Assembly (NCBI GenBank): GCA_946481275.1
Contig: CAMLMV010000021.1
Coordinates: 44,186 to 108,185 of the forward strand
Origin: an uncultured Massilia sp.
Lineage (GTDB): Bacteria > Pseudomonadota > Gammaproteobacteria > Burkholderiales > Burkholderiaceae
Direction: 5' to 3'
DNA: 64,000 nucleotides
Part shown: positions 42,169 through 51,015 of the stretch, piece after piece
How positions within the stretch are numbered: the stretch's first letter is position 1
Layout: each line of letters opens with the position of its first letter
Position numbers and translations under genes: made by a program
Notes under the pieces: model-generated
The model's database searches: none
What the model was told of the DNA's origin: nothing
Seen by the model: the letters and a program-made list of their open reading frames with translations, nothing else

Positions 42169-42626
42169 GACCTCCGTTCGTAATACTGTGGAATAACTAC
42201 CCGAGGGCGGAAAGACGTGAGTCGCTGTTCGCGGAACTCGGGTGGTCCGACATCGTAGATAACCCAAACTACAAGGACACGTGCGCTATTCGCATGAGCA
42301 TCGCCTTGCTCCGGTCTGGCGTCATATTACCGGGCGCCACGATGCGCGTGAATGCAGGGAAGCTGAAGGGTCAGCGGGTCGAGCAGCGTCAGCACAAGCT
42401 TTCGGACATGCTCAATCTCTCGTGGGGTAAACCCGAGGTGTACGACAGCGAAGAGGCCGCCCGGGATGCGATCGGTAAACGTACTGGCGTGGTTTCGTTT
42501 TTCCACATTTCCGGAGGCCCCGGTGGACACATCGACCTGATTCATCCGGGGCCGTACGGGTTTTCGGAGTGCGCGCGTAGCTGCTATTTCGGCTGCTGGG
42601 AGATATGGTTCTGGGCGCTTGAGTAG
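42165..42626 (+). CDS. Type VI secretion amidase effector, Tae4-like
   Basis: 153 residues. Tae4 effectors are NlpC/P60-type amidases that cut the peptide stems of peptidoglycan in rival cells after type VI delivery. The catalytic Cys40 lies in KDTCAIRMSIALLRSGV. His122 and Asp124 lie in SGGPGGHIDLIHP. LKGQRVEQRQHKLSDML is also family-like. Late cysteines (CARSCYFGC) could form the disulfide seen in this family. It has no signal peptide. The immunity gene precedes it with a four-base overlap. No type VI secretion genes lie in this window, so it is an orphan module here. Confidence 0.87.
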   Translation: MRPPFVILWNNYPRAERRESLFAELGWSDIVDNPNYKDTCAIRMSIALLRSGVILPGATMRVNAGKLKGQRVEQRQHKLSDMLNLSWGKPEVYDSEEAARDAIGKRTGVVSFFHISGGPGGHIDLIHPGPYGFSECARSCYFGCWEIWFWALE

Positions 42627-42690
42627 CGAGCGGCCGAGGCACGGGGTTCACGGCTAAGGCAGCCGTCGTTTTCTGATCAGGCTATACGGT

Positions 42691-42856
42691 ATGCGCCTGC
42701 GGCGCGCTGTCCGCTGCGCGGACAGCAAATGGGCGATTCGGGAGGGATGGCCCTGCAGGGCCATGCCCTTCGAATCTCACACGGAGGGCGCGCAGGCGCC
42801 CTCCTCGCTTCCGCCAGGCAATAAAAAAGCCGCCCATGGGCGGCTGTTTTATTTCC
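42691..42856. repeat. Repeat block and palindromes beside tRNA-Ser
   Basis: 42691-42723 and 42766-42790 repeat 40205-40237 and 40248-40272 exactly. Inside are stems GCTGTCCGC/GCGGACAGC and GGAGGGCGC/GCGCCCTCC. CGCTTCCGCCAGG at 42806-42818 is an inverted copy of the tRNA 3' end (42855-42867), and TTCGAATCTCAC at 42769-42780 is an inverted copy of its T arm. The region is therefore a large imperfect palindrome centred on the tRNA terminator. Confidence 0.75.
42823..42845 (-). terminator. Terminator of tRNA-Ser
   Basis: On the minus strand GCCGCCCATGGGCGGC is followed by six T, 12 bases beyond the tRNA CCA end. Confidence 0.85.
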
Positions 42857-42946
42857 TGGCGGAAGCGGTGAGATTCGAACTCACGAACGGGTTCCCCCGT
42901 CGGCAGTTTTCAAGACTGCTGCCTTCAACCACTCGGCCACGCTTCC
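42857..42946 (-). tRNA. tRNA-Ser(TGA)
   Basis: 90 bases with an encoded CCA. The acceptor stem is GGAAGCG/CGCTTCC. The anticodon TGA (42910-42912 on the complement) sits in loop CTTGAAA. A long class II variable arm (CGACGGGGGAACCCGTTCG) and the T arm GAGTTCGAATCTC complete it. The serine identity follows from anticodon and long arm. The 3' end faces the mini-island to its left. Confidence 0.95.
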
Positions 42947-42970
42947 TGAGGAACCGGCATTATACATAAA

Positions 42971-45064
42971 TCATTGCCCCACGGGCAGCAAACGGACGGC
43001 CCCCAACGCATCCGGGCCAGACTCCACGTGCCCCATCAGCAACCAGTTCTCCCGCAAACTCTTCTCGAACTCGTACGCCGGCAACGGCTTCCCATACAGG
43101 TAGCCCTGCACCTCGTCGCACCCGGCCTGGCGCAGGAACTCCAGCTGCTCCAGCGTCTCCACGCCTTCCGCGATCACGCGGTGCCCCAGCTTGCGCCCCA
43201 TGCCGATGATCGTGCTCGCGATCGCGCAATCGCTCGGGTCCAGCGGGATGCCGGTCGTGAACGAGCGGTCGATCTTGAGGGTGTCGATCGGGAAGCGCTT
43301 CAGGTACGACAGGCTCGAATAGCCCGTGCCGAAATCGTCCAGCGACAGCGCCACGCCCAGTGCGCTGATGCGGTCCATGATGGCGATCACGTGCTCGATG
43401 TCGTGCATCAGCGTGCTTTCCGTGATTTCCAGTTCCAGCCAGTGCGGATCCAGGCGGTAGCGGCGCAGGGTTTCCGCCACGCGGCCCGGCAGCGACGGCG
43501 TGAATTCGCGCGCCGAGACGTTCACCGCCAGGCGGAACGGCGGCAGGCCGGCGCGTTGCCAGATCGCGGCCTGGGCGCAGGCCTGTTCCAGCACCCACTC
43601 GCCCACCTGCACGATCAGGCCCGTGCTTTCGGCCAGCGGGATGAATTCGATCGGCGGGACCATGCCCCGCACCGGATGCTTCCAGCGCACGAGGGCTTCG
43701 GCGCCCACCAGGCGGCTCGAGCCGATTTCGAATTTCGGCTGGTAGTGCAGGATCAGTTCGCCGTTGCCGAGCGCGTGGCGCAGGCCGGATTCGATCAGCA
43801 TGCGCTGCTGCATGCCCTCGTTCATGTCGAGGCGGTAGAACGCGACGCTGCGGTCCGGGTTTTCCGCGTGTTCCTTGGCGCGCTCCATCGCGATGTCGGC
43901 CATGCGCAGCAGCGTCTCGGCATCCTGGCCGTCCTGCGGGTACACGGAAATGCCGATGCTCGCGCCCACGCGCAGGTCGTGGCCCTGCACGAGGAACGGG
44001 GCTTCCAGTGCGGCCTGCAGTTTTTGCGCGACCGTCGTGGCCTCGAAGTGCTGGCGGATGTCGAACAGGCCGACGGCGAATTCGTCGCCGGACAGGTGCG
44101 CCACGACGTCTTCGTCGCGCAACGCGTTGCGCAGGCGTTCGGCCACCAGGCGCAGCAGGTCGTCGCCGACCCTGCGGCCCAGCGTGCCGTTGATCAGTTT
44201 AAAACGGTTCAGGTCCAGGTACAGCACGCAGGCCGTCGATTCGTTGCGCTGGGCGACCATCAGGGCCTGGTCGACGAGGCGGCCGAACAGCGTGCGGTTC
44301 GGCAGGCCGGTCAGTTCCTGGTAGTAGGCCAGGTGGTGCAGGCGTTCCTCGGCGAGCTTGCGTTCCGTGATGTCGGTGAGATAGGCGATCAGGCCGGTCG
44401 GACGGTCTTCCAGGTCGCACAGCGGCGACAGCGACAGGCTGGCCCAGAAGATCTCGCCCGATTTCTTCCGGCGCCGCACTTCCATCATGCGGCCGCCCTG
44501 CTCCGCAAAGGCGTCCTGGAAGTCCTGGTCGTCGTCCGCGTACAGGAACAGGATGTTGCGGCCGATGGCTTCCAGCGCCGTGTAGCCGAACAGGCGCTCG
44601 GCGCCCTTGTTCCAGCTGGTGATGTAGCCCATGCGGTCCATCGTCAGCACGGATTCGTGGATCTGGTCGAGGATCTGCGACTGGTGCGCCAGCTGCGCTT
44701 CGACCTGGGCATAGGCGTGCGTCGTGCGCTGGGCCAGCGAATGCACCTGCATCAGCGTGCCGGTGAGGCCGGCCAATGCTTCCAGCTGGCGCAGGTCGTC
44801 CACACTGTAGGCGCGGCCGGCGACTTCGTAGCGGCCGAAGCACACGCCGTCGGCGCGCACTTCCTGCAGCAGCGCGCCCTCCACCATGTGCGGGTGCAGG
44901 ACGCCTTCCGGGATGAACGCGCAATGCGGGCTCGCGAGCAGCGCGCCGGCGATGCGTCCCAGTTCGTTGTACAGATCGTCCCCTCGGCGGGTCAACACGG
45001 CGTCGCAGACGGCAGCGCTGCCGCCCACGAAATCGATTGGCGCAGCGGCTGGCATCTTAGACAT
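42971..45064 (-). CDS. PAS-GGDEF-EAL protein, probable c-di-GMP phosphodiesterase
   Basis: 697 residues. The order is an N-terminal unknown region, a PAS domain (about 130-250; [31 protein letters not shown]), a GGDEF domain (about 260-420) and an EAL domain (about 435-680). In GGDEF the signature reads SGDEF and the upstream site reads [13 protein letters not shown], with two altered positions, so cyclase activity is doubtful. In EAL the residues for hydrolysis are present ([43 protein letters not shown]). It overlaps the HDOD gene by eight bases, implying joint action. Confidence 0.92.
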   Translation of the reverse strand: MSKMPAAAPIDFVGGSAAVCDAVLTRRGDDLYNELGRIAGALLASPHCAFIPEGVLHPHMVEGALLQEVRADGVCFGRYEVAGRAYSVDDLRQLEALAGLTGTLMQVHSLAQRTTHAYAQVEAQLAHQSQILDQIHESVLTMDRMGYITSWNKGAERLFGYTALEAIGRNILFLYADDDQDFQDAFAEQGGRMMEVRRRKKSGEIFWASLSLSPLCDLEDRPTGLIAYLTDITERKLAEERLHHLAYYQELTGLPNRTLFGRLVDQALMVAQRNESTACVLYLDLNRFKLINGTLGRRVGDDLLRLVAERLRNALRDEDVVAHLSGDEFAVGLFDIRQHFEATTVAQKLQAALEAPFLVQGHDLRVGASIGISVYPQDGQDAETLLRMADIAMERAKEHAENPDRSVAFYRLDMNEGMQQRMLIESGLRHALGNGELILHYQPKFEIGSSRLVGAEALVRWKHPVRGMVPPIEFIPLAESTGLIVQVGEWVLEQACAQAAIWQRAGLPPFRLAVNVSAREFTPSLPGRVAETLRRYRLDPHWLELEITESTLMHDIEHVIAIMDRISALGVALSLDDFGTGYSSLSYLKRFPIDTLKIDRSFTTGIPLDPSDCAIASTIIGMGRKLGHRVIAEGVETLEQLEFLRQAGCDEVQGYLYGKPLPAYEFEKSLRENWLLMGHVESGPDALGAVRLLPVGQ

Positions 45065-46217
45065 TGCGGGCTACCTGGATGGCCCAGTGATAGGCGTGTA
45101 ATTGGCTCTGCCACCAGTCCGGCCCATCGACGCCCGCATCCTCCAGCGTCTCCGGATCGGGCCGGCCCGCTTCGGCGAGCCGCAACCGTTGTCCCAGCTG
45201 CCCTTCGCGCCGCAGCAGCGCGGCTTCGACGTGGCCGGGCAGGTTCAGGTCCTGCACGATCTCGGCCATCGGCATCTGGAACAGTCGATCCAGCAGCGAG
45301 AACACGCCGGTCATGAACGCGAGGTCCTGTTCGTCGCGGTCGCCGCCGTCGCGCTTGCACAGCGCTTCCAGCGCGGCGCCGCGCAGCGCGGCCACCGGCA
45401 GCATCAGGTTGGGCGGGCTGTCCGGGTGCTGGCGCGCGTACAGCAGCAGTTGCAGCCAGCGCTGCAGCTGGCGGCGGCCCAGGCGGCTGATCGCCTGGCC
45501 GAAGCTCGTGATCTGGGTGCCGACCGAGAACGCGGCCGAGTTCACCAGTTTCAAAAGGTGGTACGACAGCGCCGGATCCGCTTTCAGCTGCGCTTCCAGC
45601 TCGCGCGAATCGGCGTCTTGCGCCAGCAGTGCCAGCATCGTCAGCATGCGCCGGCGCGACGTGCCGTCGTCGCCTTCGGCCACGCTGCCTTCCAGTGCGT
45701 AGTCGCCGCTGAACCAGGCAAAGCCCGCGTTCTCGCAGGCGCGGTACGCGGCCATGTCGCCGACGTTGTAGGCAAGGTGCGGTCCGAACAGCGTCGGCAG
45801 CGAGCCCGCGCGCGGCAATTCGCTGCGCGCGTCGCGCGCCACCGTGCGCAGCGCGATCGGTGCTGCGACGCCTTCCGGCAGCACGCCGTCGATCAGCACG
45901 CGGTAACCCGTCATCTGCAGTTCCGCCAGCCGGCGCGCCGTGCCGTCCGTCGCCAGCGCGTCCGCGCGCATGGCCAGCAGCACGCGGTTGGCCGGCAGCA
46001 CGTTCAGGACAGGGGGCGCCAGGACGGCCACATCGTCCAGCAGCACGATGCAGTCGAGGGGGGCGATGGCGGCCAGCAGGTCCGGCGTGCCGAACAGCTC
46101 CTGCAACGTGGGATCGTCGAGTCCTGCCCCCGGCGTGCCAAGCAACAGAGCGACCCACTCGTTCTGCGCGTTGGCGACGGAGCGTACTTCAACCACCGGG
46201 AACGGGGCGCTGGACAT
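45057..46217 (-). CDS. HDOD-domain protein with degenerate EAL-like N-terminus
   Basis: 386 residues. The C-terminal HDOD domain shows [51 protein letters not shown]. The N-terminal part looks like a degraded EAL barrel without the catalytic EAL motif, as in YuxH/CdgJ proteins. Such proteins act in signalling or motility control without hydrolysing c-di-GMP. It is the upstream partner of the overlapping GGDEF-EAL gene. Confidence 0.87.
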   Translation of the reverse strand: MSSAPFPVVEVRSVANAQNEWVALLLGTPGAGLDDPTLQELFGTPDLLAAIAPLDCIVLLDDVAVLAPPVLNVLPANRVLLAMRADALATDGTARRLAELQMTGYRVLIDGVLPEGVAAPIALRTVARDARSELPRAGSLPTLFGPHLAYNVGDMAAYRACENAGFAWFSGDYALEGSVAEGDDGTSRRRMLTMLALLAQDADSRELEAQLKADPALSYHLLKLVNSAAFSVGTQITSFGQAISRLGRRQLQRWLQLLLYARQHPDSPPNLMLPVAALRGAALEALCKRDGGDRDEQDLAFMTGVFSLLDRLFQMPMAEIVQDLNLPGHVEAALLRREGQLGQRLRLAEAGRPDPETLEDAGVDGPDWWQSQLHAYHWAIQVARNV

Positions 46218-46316
46218 TAGCGAATATGCATTGATAGTAACCAGCTAATAGTAGAGCACGGCTTATTGGAAAGCAACTGTTTCTGTTTCCTCTGGGACAC
46301 GGTTTTACATATATAT

Positions 46317-46955
46317 TTACGATCCCGCGCCGCCGACGCGGCCATGCTGCACCGCAAACTTGATCAGCTCCGCCTGCCCTTCGATGCCGAGCTTGCGCTT
46401 GATGTTCAGCCGGTGCGTTTCGACGGTGCGCACGGACAGGTCGAGCGCCTTCGCGATCTGCTTGTTCGATTCGCCGTTGGCGATGTGGCGCAGCACTTCC
46501 TGTTCGCGCGACGTGAGCTGGTTGTCCTGCGCGGCCGGGCGCGCGAGCTGGCGCGCGACGGCCGCGCTGTAGTAGATGCCGCCGGCCATGACGGTGTCGA
46601 TGGCGAGGACGATGTCCTTGCCCGGCGCATCCTTCAGCACGTAGCCGCGCGCGCCCGCCTGCATGGCCTGCGTGACGTATTCCAGCTTGTCGTGCATGGA
46701 CAGGATCAGCACGGCGATGTCGGGATAGTTCGCGTACAGGCGCGCCGTGGCTTCGATGCCGCTGCCGTCGCGCATGGTGATGTCCATCAGCACGAGGTCG
46801 ATGCGGGTGCTGCCCGCGAGCGCCAGCGCCTCGGCGCCGGAATCCGCCTCGGCCACGACGCGGAAGTGAGATACCGCTTCCAGCCGCGCGCGCAGGCCGT
46901 CGCGCACGAGGGGGTGGTCGTCGACCAGCATGATGTGGACGGTCTTCTCGGTCAT
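46317..46955 (-). CDS. NarL/LuxR-family response regulator
   Basis: 212 residues. The receiver domain has the acidic pair in MLVDDHPLVRDGL, the phospho-acceptor Asp in IDLVLMDITMRDGSG and a Lys in YVLKDAP. The C-terminal LuxR helix-turn-helix is LTSREQEVLRHIANGESNKQIAKALDLSVRTVETHRLNIKRKLG. It directly abuts the stop codon of the sensor kinase gene. The paired CTACGTAG motifs in front of the kinase and cstA genes are candidate targets. Confidence 0.93.
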   Translation of the reverse strand: MTEKTVHIMLVDDHPLVRDGLRARLEAVSHFRVVAEADSGAEALALAGSTRIDLVLMDITMRDGSGIEATARLYANYPDIAVLILSMHDKLEYVTQAMQAGARGYVLKDAPGKDIVLAIDTVMAGGIYYSAAVARQLARPAAQDNQLTSREQEVLRHIANGESNKQIAKALDLSVRTVETHRLNIKRKLGIEGQAELIKFAVQHGRVGGAGS

Positions 46956-48314
46956 TCAGGTCTCCAGTTCGACGCTCGCGCACACGGTGGTGCCGGCCGC
47001 GGACGATGCGATGTCGAGGTGGCCGCCGATCGCGTCCATCCGTTCCATCATGTTGCGCAGGCCGATGCCGCGCTGCGGGTGCGTGGCCACGCCCTCGGCG
47101 TCGAAGCCGGCGCCATCGTCCGCGATGGTGAGCAGCACACGGCCGTCGCCGGCATGCAGCGCCACGTCGATGTGGTGCGCGCCCGCGTGCCGCTCGATGT
47201 TCGTCAGCGCTTCCTGGGCGATGCGGAACAGCACCGTGCCGACGGCCTGCGGCAGGTGCTCGGCATCGCCGGTCACGGCGAACGTCACCGGCATGCCGCT
47301 GTGCTGCGAGAATTCCTCGGCCAGGTGGTCGAGCGCGGCCGCGAGCCCGAGGTCGTCCAGCAAAGTGGGACGCAGGTCGTGCGAGATGCGGCGTACCTCG
47401 CCCAGCACCTTGTTGAGTTCTTCCGCCGTGCGCTCGAAGCTGGCGTGCGCCTGGCGCTGCTGGTCCGGCGTGCCCTTCATGCGGATGATGCCGGCCTCGA
47501 TCTGCAGCTTGATCGACACGAGCCACTGGCTGATGCCGTCGTGCAGGTCGCGCGACAGGCGCGCCCGCTCCTGCTCCTGCGAATCGACGACGCGCTGCGC
47601 CAGCGCTTTCAGCTTCGTGTCCGCCACGCGCGATTCGCTGACGTTCAGCGCGAGGCCGGCGCCGCCGATGACGAGCGTGGCGAGGATGGCGAGGCCGGCG
47701 ATCCACCACATCGTCGTCTCGATGTTGCGCGACTGCTGGGCGTCGACCTGGTCGAGCGCGGCCTGCACGTCGTCGAGATACAGGCCGCTGCCCATGATCC
47801 AGCCCCATTGCGGGATCGACACGACGTAGCCCAGCTTGGGGGCGGACTTGTTCGAGGACGGCTTGACCCAGTTGTAGCGCACGAGTCCCCCGCCCTGCTT
47901 TGCGACGGCGACGATGTTCTGGATGGTCGGCGCGCCGAACTGGTCGTGCAGGTTCCACAGGTCGCGTCCGACCAGCTCCGGCTGGCGCGGATGCATCAGG
48001 TTGCGGCCGTCCATGTCGTAGACGAAGAAATAGCCGTCGTCGCCGAAGCTGAGCGATTGCAGGATGCGCTTGGCCTCGGCCAGCGTGGCCGGGTCGCTGC
48101 GGCCGGATGCCGTCAGGTGGGCGATCGAATGGGATGCGAGGTCCACGTAGTGCCGCAGTTCCGCCTGCTTGGTGGCCAGGTAGGCCTGCTGGATGGTGGC
48201 GTGCTGCTCGTGCGCGAGCGCGATCGCCTGCTGCCGGACGAACAGGGCGATCGCGCACAGCGCCACGATCAGCGGGGCGATCGCGAGGAAGATGACCTTC
48301 TGCCGTAATTGCAT
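46956..48314 (-). CDS. Sensor histidine kinase with Cache domain (HisKA_3 type)
   Basis: 452 residues. An N-terminal membrane helix (VIFLAIAPLIVALCAIALFV) is followed by a periplasmic single-Cache domain (GYFFVYDMDGRNLMHP, YVVSIPQWGWIMGSGLYLDD). A second membrane helix (WWIAGLAILATLVIGGAGLAL) precedes the HisKA_3 phosphotransfer region QEQERARLSRDLHDGISQWLVSIK (His in DLHDG). An ATPase domain has NIERHA and DDGAGFD. Cache domains of this kind bind small organic acids. The divergent cstA gene hints at a carboxylate or peptide signal. Confidence 0.93.
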   Translation of the reverse strand: MQLRQKVIFLAIAPLIVALCAIALFVRQQAIALAHEQHATIQQAYLATKQAELRHYVDLASHSIAHLTASGRSDPATLAEAKRILQSLSFGDDGYFFVYDMDGRNLMHPRQPELVGRDLWNLHDQFGAPTIQNIVAVAKQGGGLVRYNWVKPSSNKSAPKLGYVVSIPQWGWIMGSGLYLDDVQAALDQVDAQQSRNIETTMWWIAGLAILATLVIGGAGLALNVSESRVADTKLKALAQRVVDSQEQERARLSRDLHDGISQWLVSIKLQIEAGIIRMKGTPDQQRQAHASFERTAEELNKVLGEVRRISHDLRPTLLDDLGLAAALDHLAEEFSQHSGMPVTFAVTGDAEHLPQAVGTVLFRIAQEALTNIERHAGAHHIDVALHAGDGRVLLTIADDGAGFDAEGVATHPQRGIGLRNMMERMDAIGGHLDIASSAAGTTVCASVELET

Positions 48315-48384
48315 GCCGTGCGCGTCGAAATAGTCGTAACATGAAATTGTACGACCGATCAGCTGTTGCTGCTTGCAAAGCTTG

Positions 48385-48403
48385 CCTACGTAGGACTACG
48401 TAG
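48385..48403 (+). promoter_or_regulatory. Tandem CTACGTAG palindromes between the two-component genes and cstA
   Basis: CCTACGTAGG (48385-48394) and CTACGTAG (48396-48403) lie in the 209-bp divergent region, with centres ten bases apart, about one helical turn. This suits binding of a dimeric NarL-type regulator to one face of the DNA. Confidence 0.5.
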
Positions 48404-48523
48404 AGCGCTGCGTAATCATGCGCTTGTGAGTCGCGGACCCGTGCAAGATACTGGCAGGCACGCTGCTCATCGTGCAAGCCGGCATCGACCGGTCACGCAG
48501 CGCATCATATCGGAGGAGTCAAC

Positions 48524-50599
48524 ATGAAACGTCTAACAAGCCAGCTCGGATGGGCTGCGCTTTCGCTCGCGGGCGCCGCGTCGCTCGCCTACGTCGCCCT
48601 CAAGCGCGGCGAATCCATCAACGCGGTCTGGGTCGTCATCGCGGCCGTCTGCATCTACCTGATCGCGTACCGCTTCTACAGCCTCTACATCGCCGACAAG
48701 GTGATGGGCCTCGACGCCCGCCGCCAGACCCCGGCGTACAAGTACAACGACGGCCTCGACTACGTGCCGACGAACCGCTACGTGCTGTTCGGCCACCACT
48801 TCGCCGCGATCGCCGGCGCCGGCCCGCTGGTCGGCCCCGTGCTCGCCGCGCAGATGGGTTACCTGCCCGGCATGCTGTGGATCCTGGCCGGCGTCGTGTT
48901 CGCCGGCGCCGTGCAGGACTTCATGGTCCTGTTCCTGTCGATGCGCCGCGACGGCCGCTCGCTCGGCGACCTGATCAAGTCCGAAATGGGCGAGATCCCC
49001 GGCGTCATCGCCCTGTTCGGCACCTTCATGATCATGGTGATCATCCTGGCCGTGCTGGCGCTGATCGTCGTGAAGGCCCTGACCGGCTCGCCGTGGGGTT
49101 CGTTCACCGTGATGGCGACGATCCCGATCGCGCTGTTCATGGGCATCTATTCGCGCTACATCCGCGTGGGCCGCATCGGCGAAGTGTCGCTGATCGGCTT
49201 CGTACTGCTGATCGGCGCCATCGTCGGCGGCCAGTACGTGCACGATTCCGCCGTCTGGGGCCCGATGTTCACGTTCACCGGCACCCAGCTGACCTGGATG
49301 CTGATCGGCTACGGCTTCGTCGCCTCCGTGATCCCCGTGTGGCTGCTGCTGGCGCCGCGCGACTACCTGTCCACGTTCCTCAAGATCGGCACCATCGTCG
49401 GCCTCGCGCTGGGCATCGTGTTCGTCGCCCCGATGCTGCAGATGCCGTCGATCACCCGCTTCATCGACGGCACCGGCCCGGCCTGGTCCGGCACGCTGTT
49501 CCCGTTCCTGTTCATCACCATCGCCTGCGGTGCCGTGTCCGGCTTCCACGCGCTGATCTCGTCGGGCACCACGCCGAAGATGATCGAGAACGAACAACAC
49601 GCCCGCTTCATCGGCTACGGCGGCATGCTGATGGAATCGTTCGTCGCCATCATGGCCCTCGTCGCCGCGTCGACCATCGACCCGGGCGTCTATTTCGCGA
49701 TGAACAGCCCGGCCGCCGTGCTCGGCACGACCGCCCAGACGGCCGCCGCCGCGGTCTCCAACTGGGGCTTCGTGATCACCCCTGACCAGCTGACGCAAAT
49801 GGCCAAGGACGTCGGCGAGAACACCATCATCTCGCGCGCCGGCGGTGCCCCGACGCTGGCCGTCGGCATGGCCCACATCCTGTCCAACGTCGTGGGCGGC
49901 AAGGCAATGATGGCGTTCTGGTACCACTTCGCGATCCTGTTCGAGGCGCTGTTCATCCTGACCGCCGTCGACGCCGGCACGCGCGCCGGCCGCTTCATGC
50001 TGCAAGACCTGCTGGGCGCCTTCGTCCCGTCGCTGAAACGCACGGACTCGCTGCCGGCGAACCTGATCGCCACCGGCCTGTGCGTCGCCGCCTGGGGCTA
50101 CTTCCTGTACCAGGGCGTCGTCGATCCGCTGGGCGGCATCAACACGCTGTGGCCGCTGTTCGGCATCGCCAACCAGATGCTGGCCGGTATCGCGCTCACG
50201 CTGGGCACCGTCGTGCTGTTCAAGATGAAGCGCGGCCAGTACGCCTGGGTGACGATCGTCCCGACCATCTGGCTGCTGATCTGCACGCTGTCGGCCGGCT
50301 GGCTGAAGATCTTCGACCCGAACGTCAAGGTCGGCTTCCTGGCGCACGCGAACAAATTCCAGACCGCGCTCGACCAGGGCCAGGTGCTGGCACCGGCCAA
50401 GTCGCTCGACCAGATGGGCCGCATCGTCTTCAACGACTACGTCGACGCCACCCTGTGCGGCTTCTTCATGGTCGTCGTGCTGGCCGTCGTGCTGTACGGT
50501 TTCCGCACCGCGCTGGCCGCCCGCAAGAATGCCCGTCCGAGCGCCCAGGAGACGCCGTACGTCGCGGCGCCCGCCGCCTCGATGGCCGAGGTGCAGTGA
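48524..50599 (+). CDS. cstA: Carbon starvation protein CstA family transporter
   Basis: 691 residues with about 16-18 hydrophobic segments. CstA proteins take up peptides or pyruvate when preferred carbon is scarce. Family landmarks are [37 protein letters not shown] and [43 protein letters not shown] and [17 protein letters not shown] follow. An AGGAG ribosome site precedes the ATG. The next gene, ybdD-like, overlaps its stop by one base. The divergent two-component system is its likely regulator. Confidence 0.95.
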   Translation: MKRLTSQLGWAALSLAGAASLAYVALKRGESINAVWVVIAAVCIYLIAYRFYSLYIADKVMGLDARRQTPAYKYNDGLDYVPTNRYVLFGHHFAAIAGAGPLVGPVLAAQMGYLPGMLWILAGVVFAGAVQDFMVLFLSMRRDGRSLGDLIKSEMGEIPGVIALFGTFMIMVIILAVLALIVVKALTGSPWGSFTVMATIPIALFMGIYSRYIRVGRIGEVSLIGFVLLIGAIVGGQYVHDSAVWGPMFTFTGTQLTWMLIGYGFVASVIPVWLLLAPRDYLSTFLKIGTIVGLALGIVFVAPMLQMPSITRFIDGTGPAWSGTLFPFLFITIACGAVSGFHALISSGTTPKMIENEQHARFIGYGGMLMESFVAIMALVAASTIDPGVYFAMNSPAAVLGTTAQTAAAAVSNWGFVITPDQLTQMAKDVGENTIISRAGGAPTLAVGMAHILSNVVGGKAMMAFWYHFAILFEALFILTAVDAGTRAGRFMLQDLLGAFVPSLKRTDSLPANLIATGLCVAAWGYFLYQGVVDPLGGINTLWPLFGIANQMLAGIALTLGTVVLFKMKRGQYAWVTIVPTIWLLICTLSAGWLKIFDPNVKVGFLAHANKFQTALDQGQVLAPAKSLDQMGRIVFNDYVDATLCGFFMVVVLAVVLYGFRTALAARKNARPSAQETPYVAAPAASMAEVQ

Positions 50600-50796
50600 T
50601 GCTCGGCGCGCTGGCACAGGCGGGCCGCTACCTCGGGCAAAGCATGCGCCTGATGGTCGGCCTGCCGGAATACGACACCTATGTGGCGCACATGGAGAAA
50701 ACCCATCCGGACCAGCCGGTCATGAGCTACGAGGAGTTTTTCCGCGAGCGCCAGCAGGCGCGGTACGGTAACGGCAAGCGCGGGGGTTGTTGCTGA
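50599..50796 (+). CDS. YbdD/YjiX family small protein
   Basis: 65 residues: [50 protein letters not shown]. This is the highly conserved short partner always found after CstA-type transporters. The GGCC-type C-terminus (GKRGGCC) is also usual. The start overlaps the cstA stop (TGATG). It probably modulates or assists the transporter at the membrane. A strong terminator follows. Confidence 0.93.
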   Translation: MLGALAQAGRYLGQSMRLMVGLPEYDTYVAHMEKTHPDQPVMSYEEFFRERQQARYGNGKRGGCC

Positions 50797-50825
50797 GCTA
50801 GCAGTTTTACCGTAACGCAAAATAT

Positions 50826-50857
50826 CATCGCCCCCGCCCGTCGGGGGCGATGTTTTA
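50826..50857 (+). terminator. Rho-independent terminator after cstA-ybdD
   Basis: CATCGCCCCCG and CGGGGGCGATG form an 11-base stem around CCCGT, followed by TTTTAT. Confidence 0.85.
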
Positions 50858-51015
50858 TAGGTCCCTCCTCCTCTCCGCTCCCCCCACTTTGCGCCAGCAC
50901 AAACGGCGCCCCATATCCGTCACCTATAGTCAGTTCCTGCAAGAATTTGCTTTCTTGCATGGTGAACCTGTACGCAGGTTCGTTCGCAGCGCCGACCGCC
51001 GGATCCGCCCAACCC

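Noticed and set aside
42691..42969. Short plus-strand frame over tRNA-Ser
   Set aside because: It lies over the tRNA and its repeats, with no coding character.
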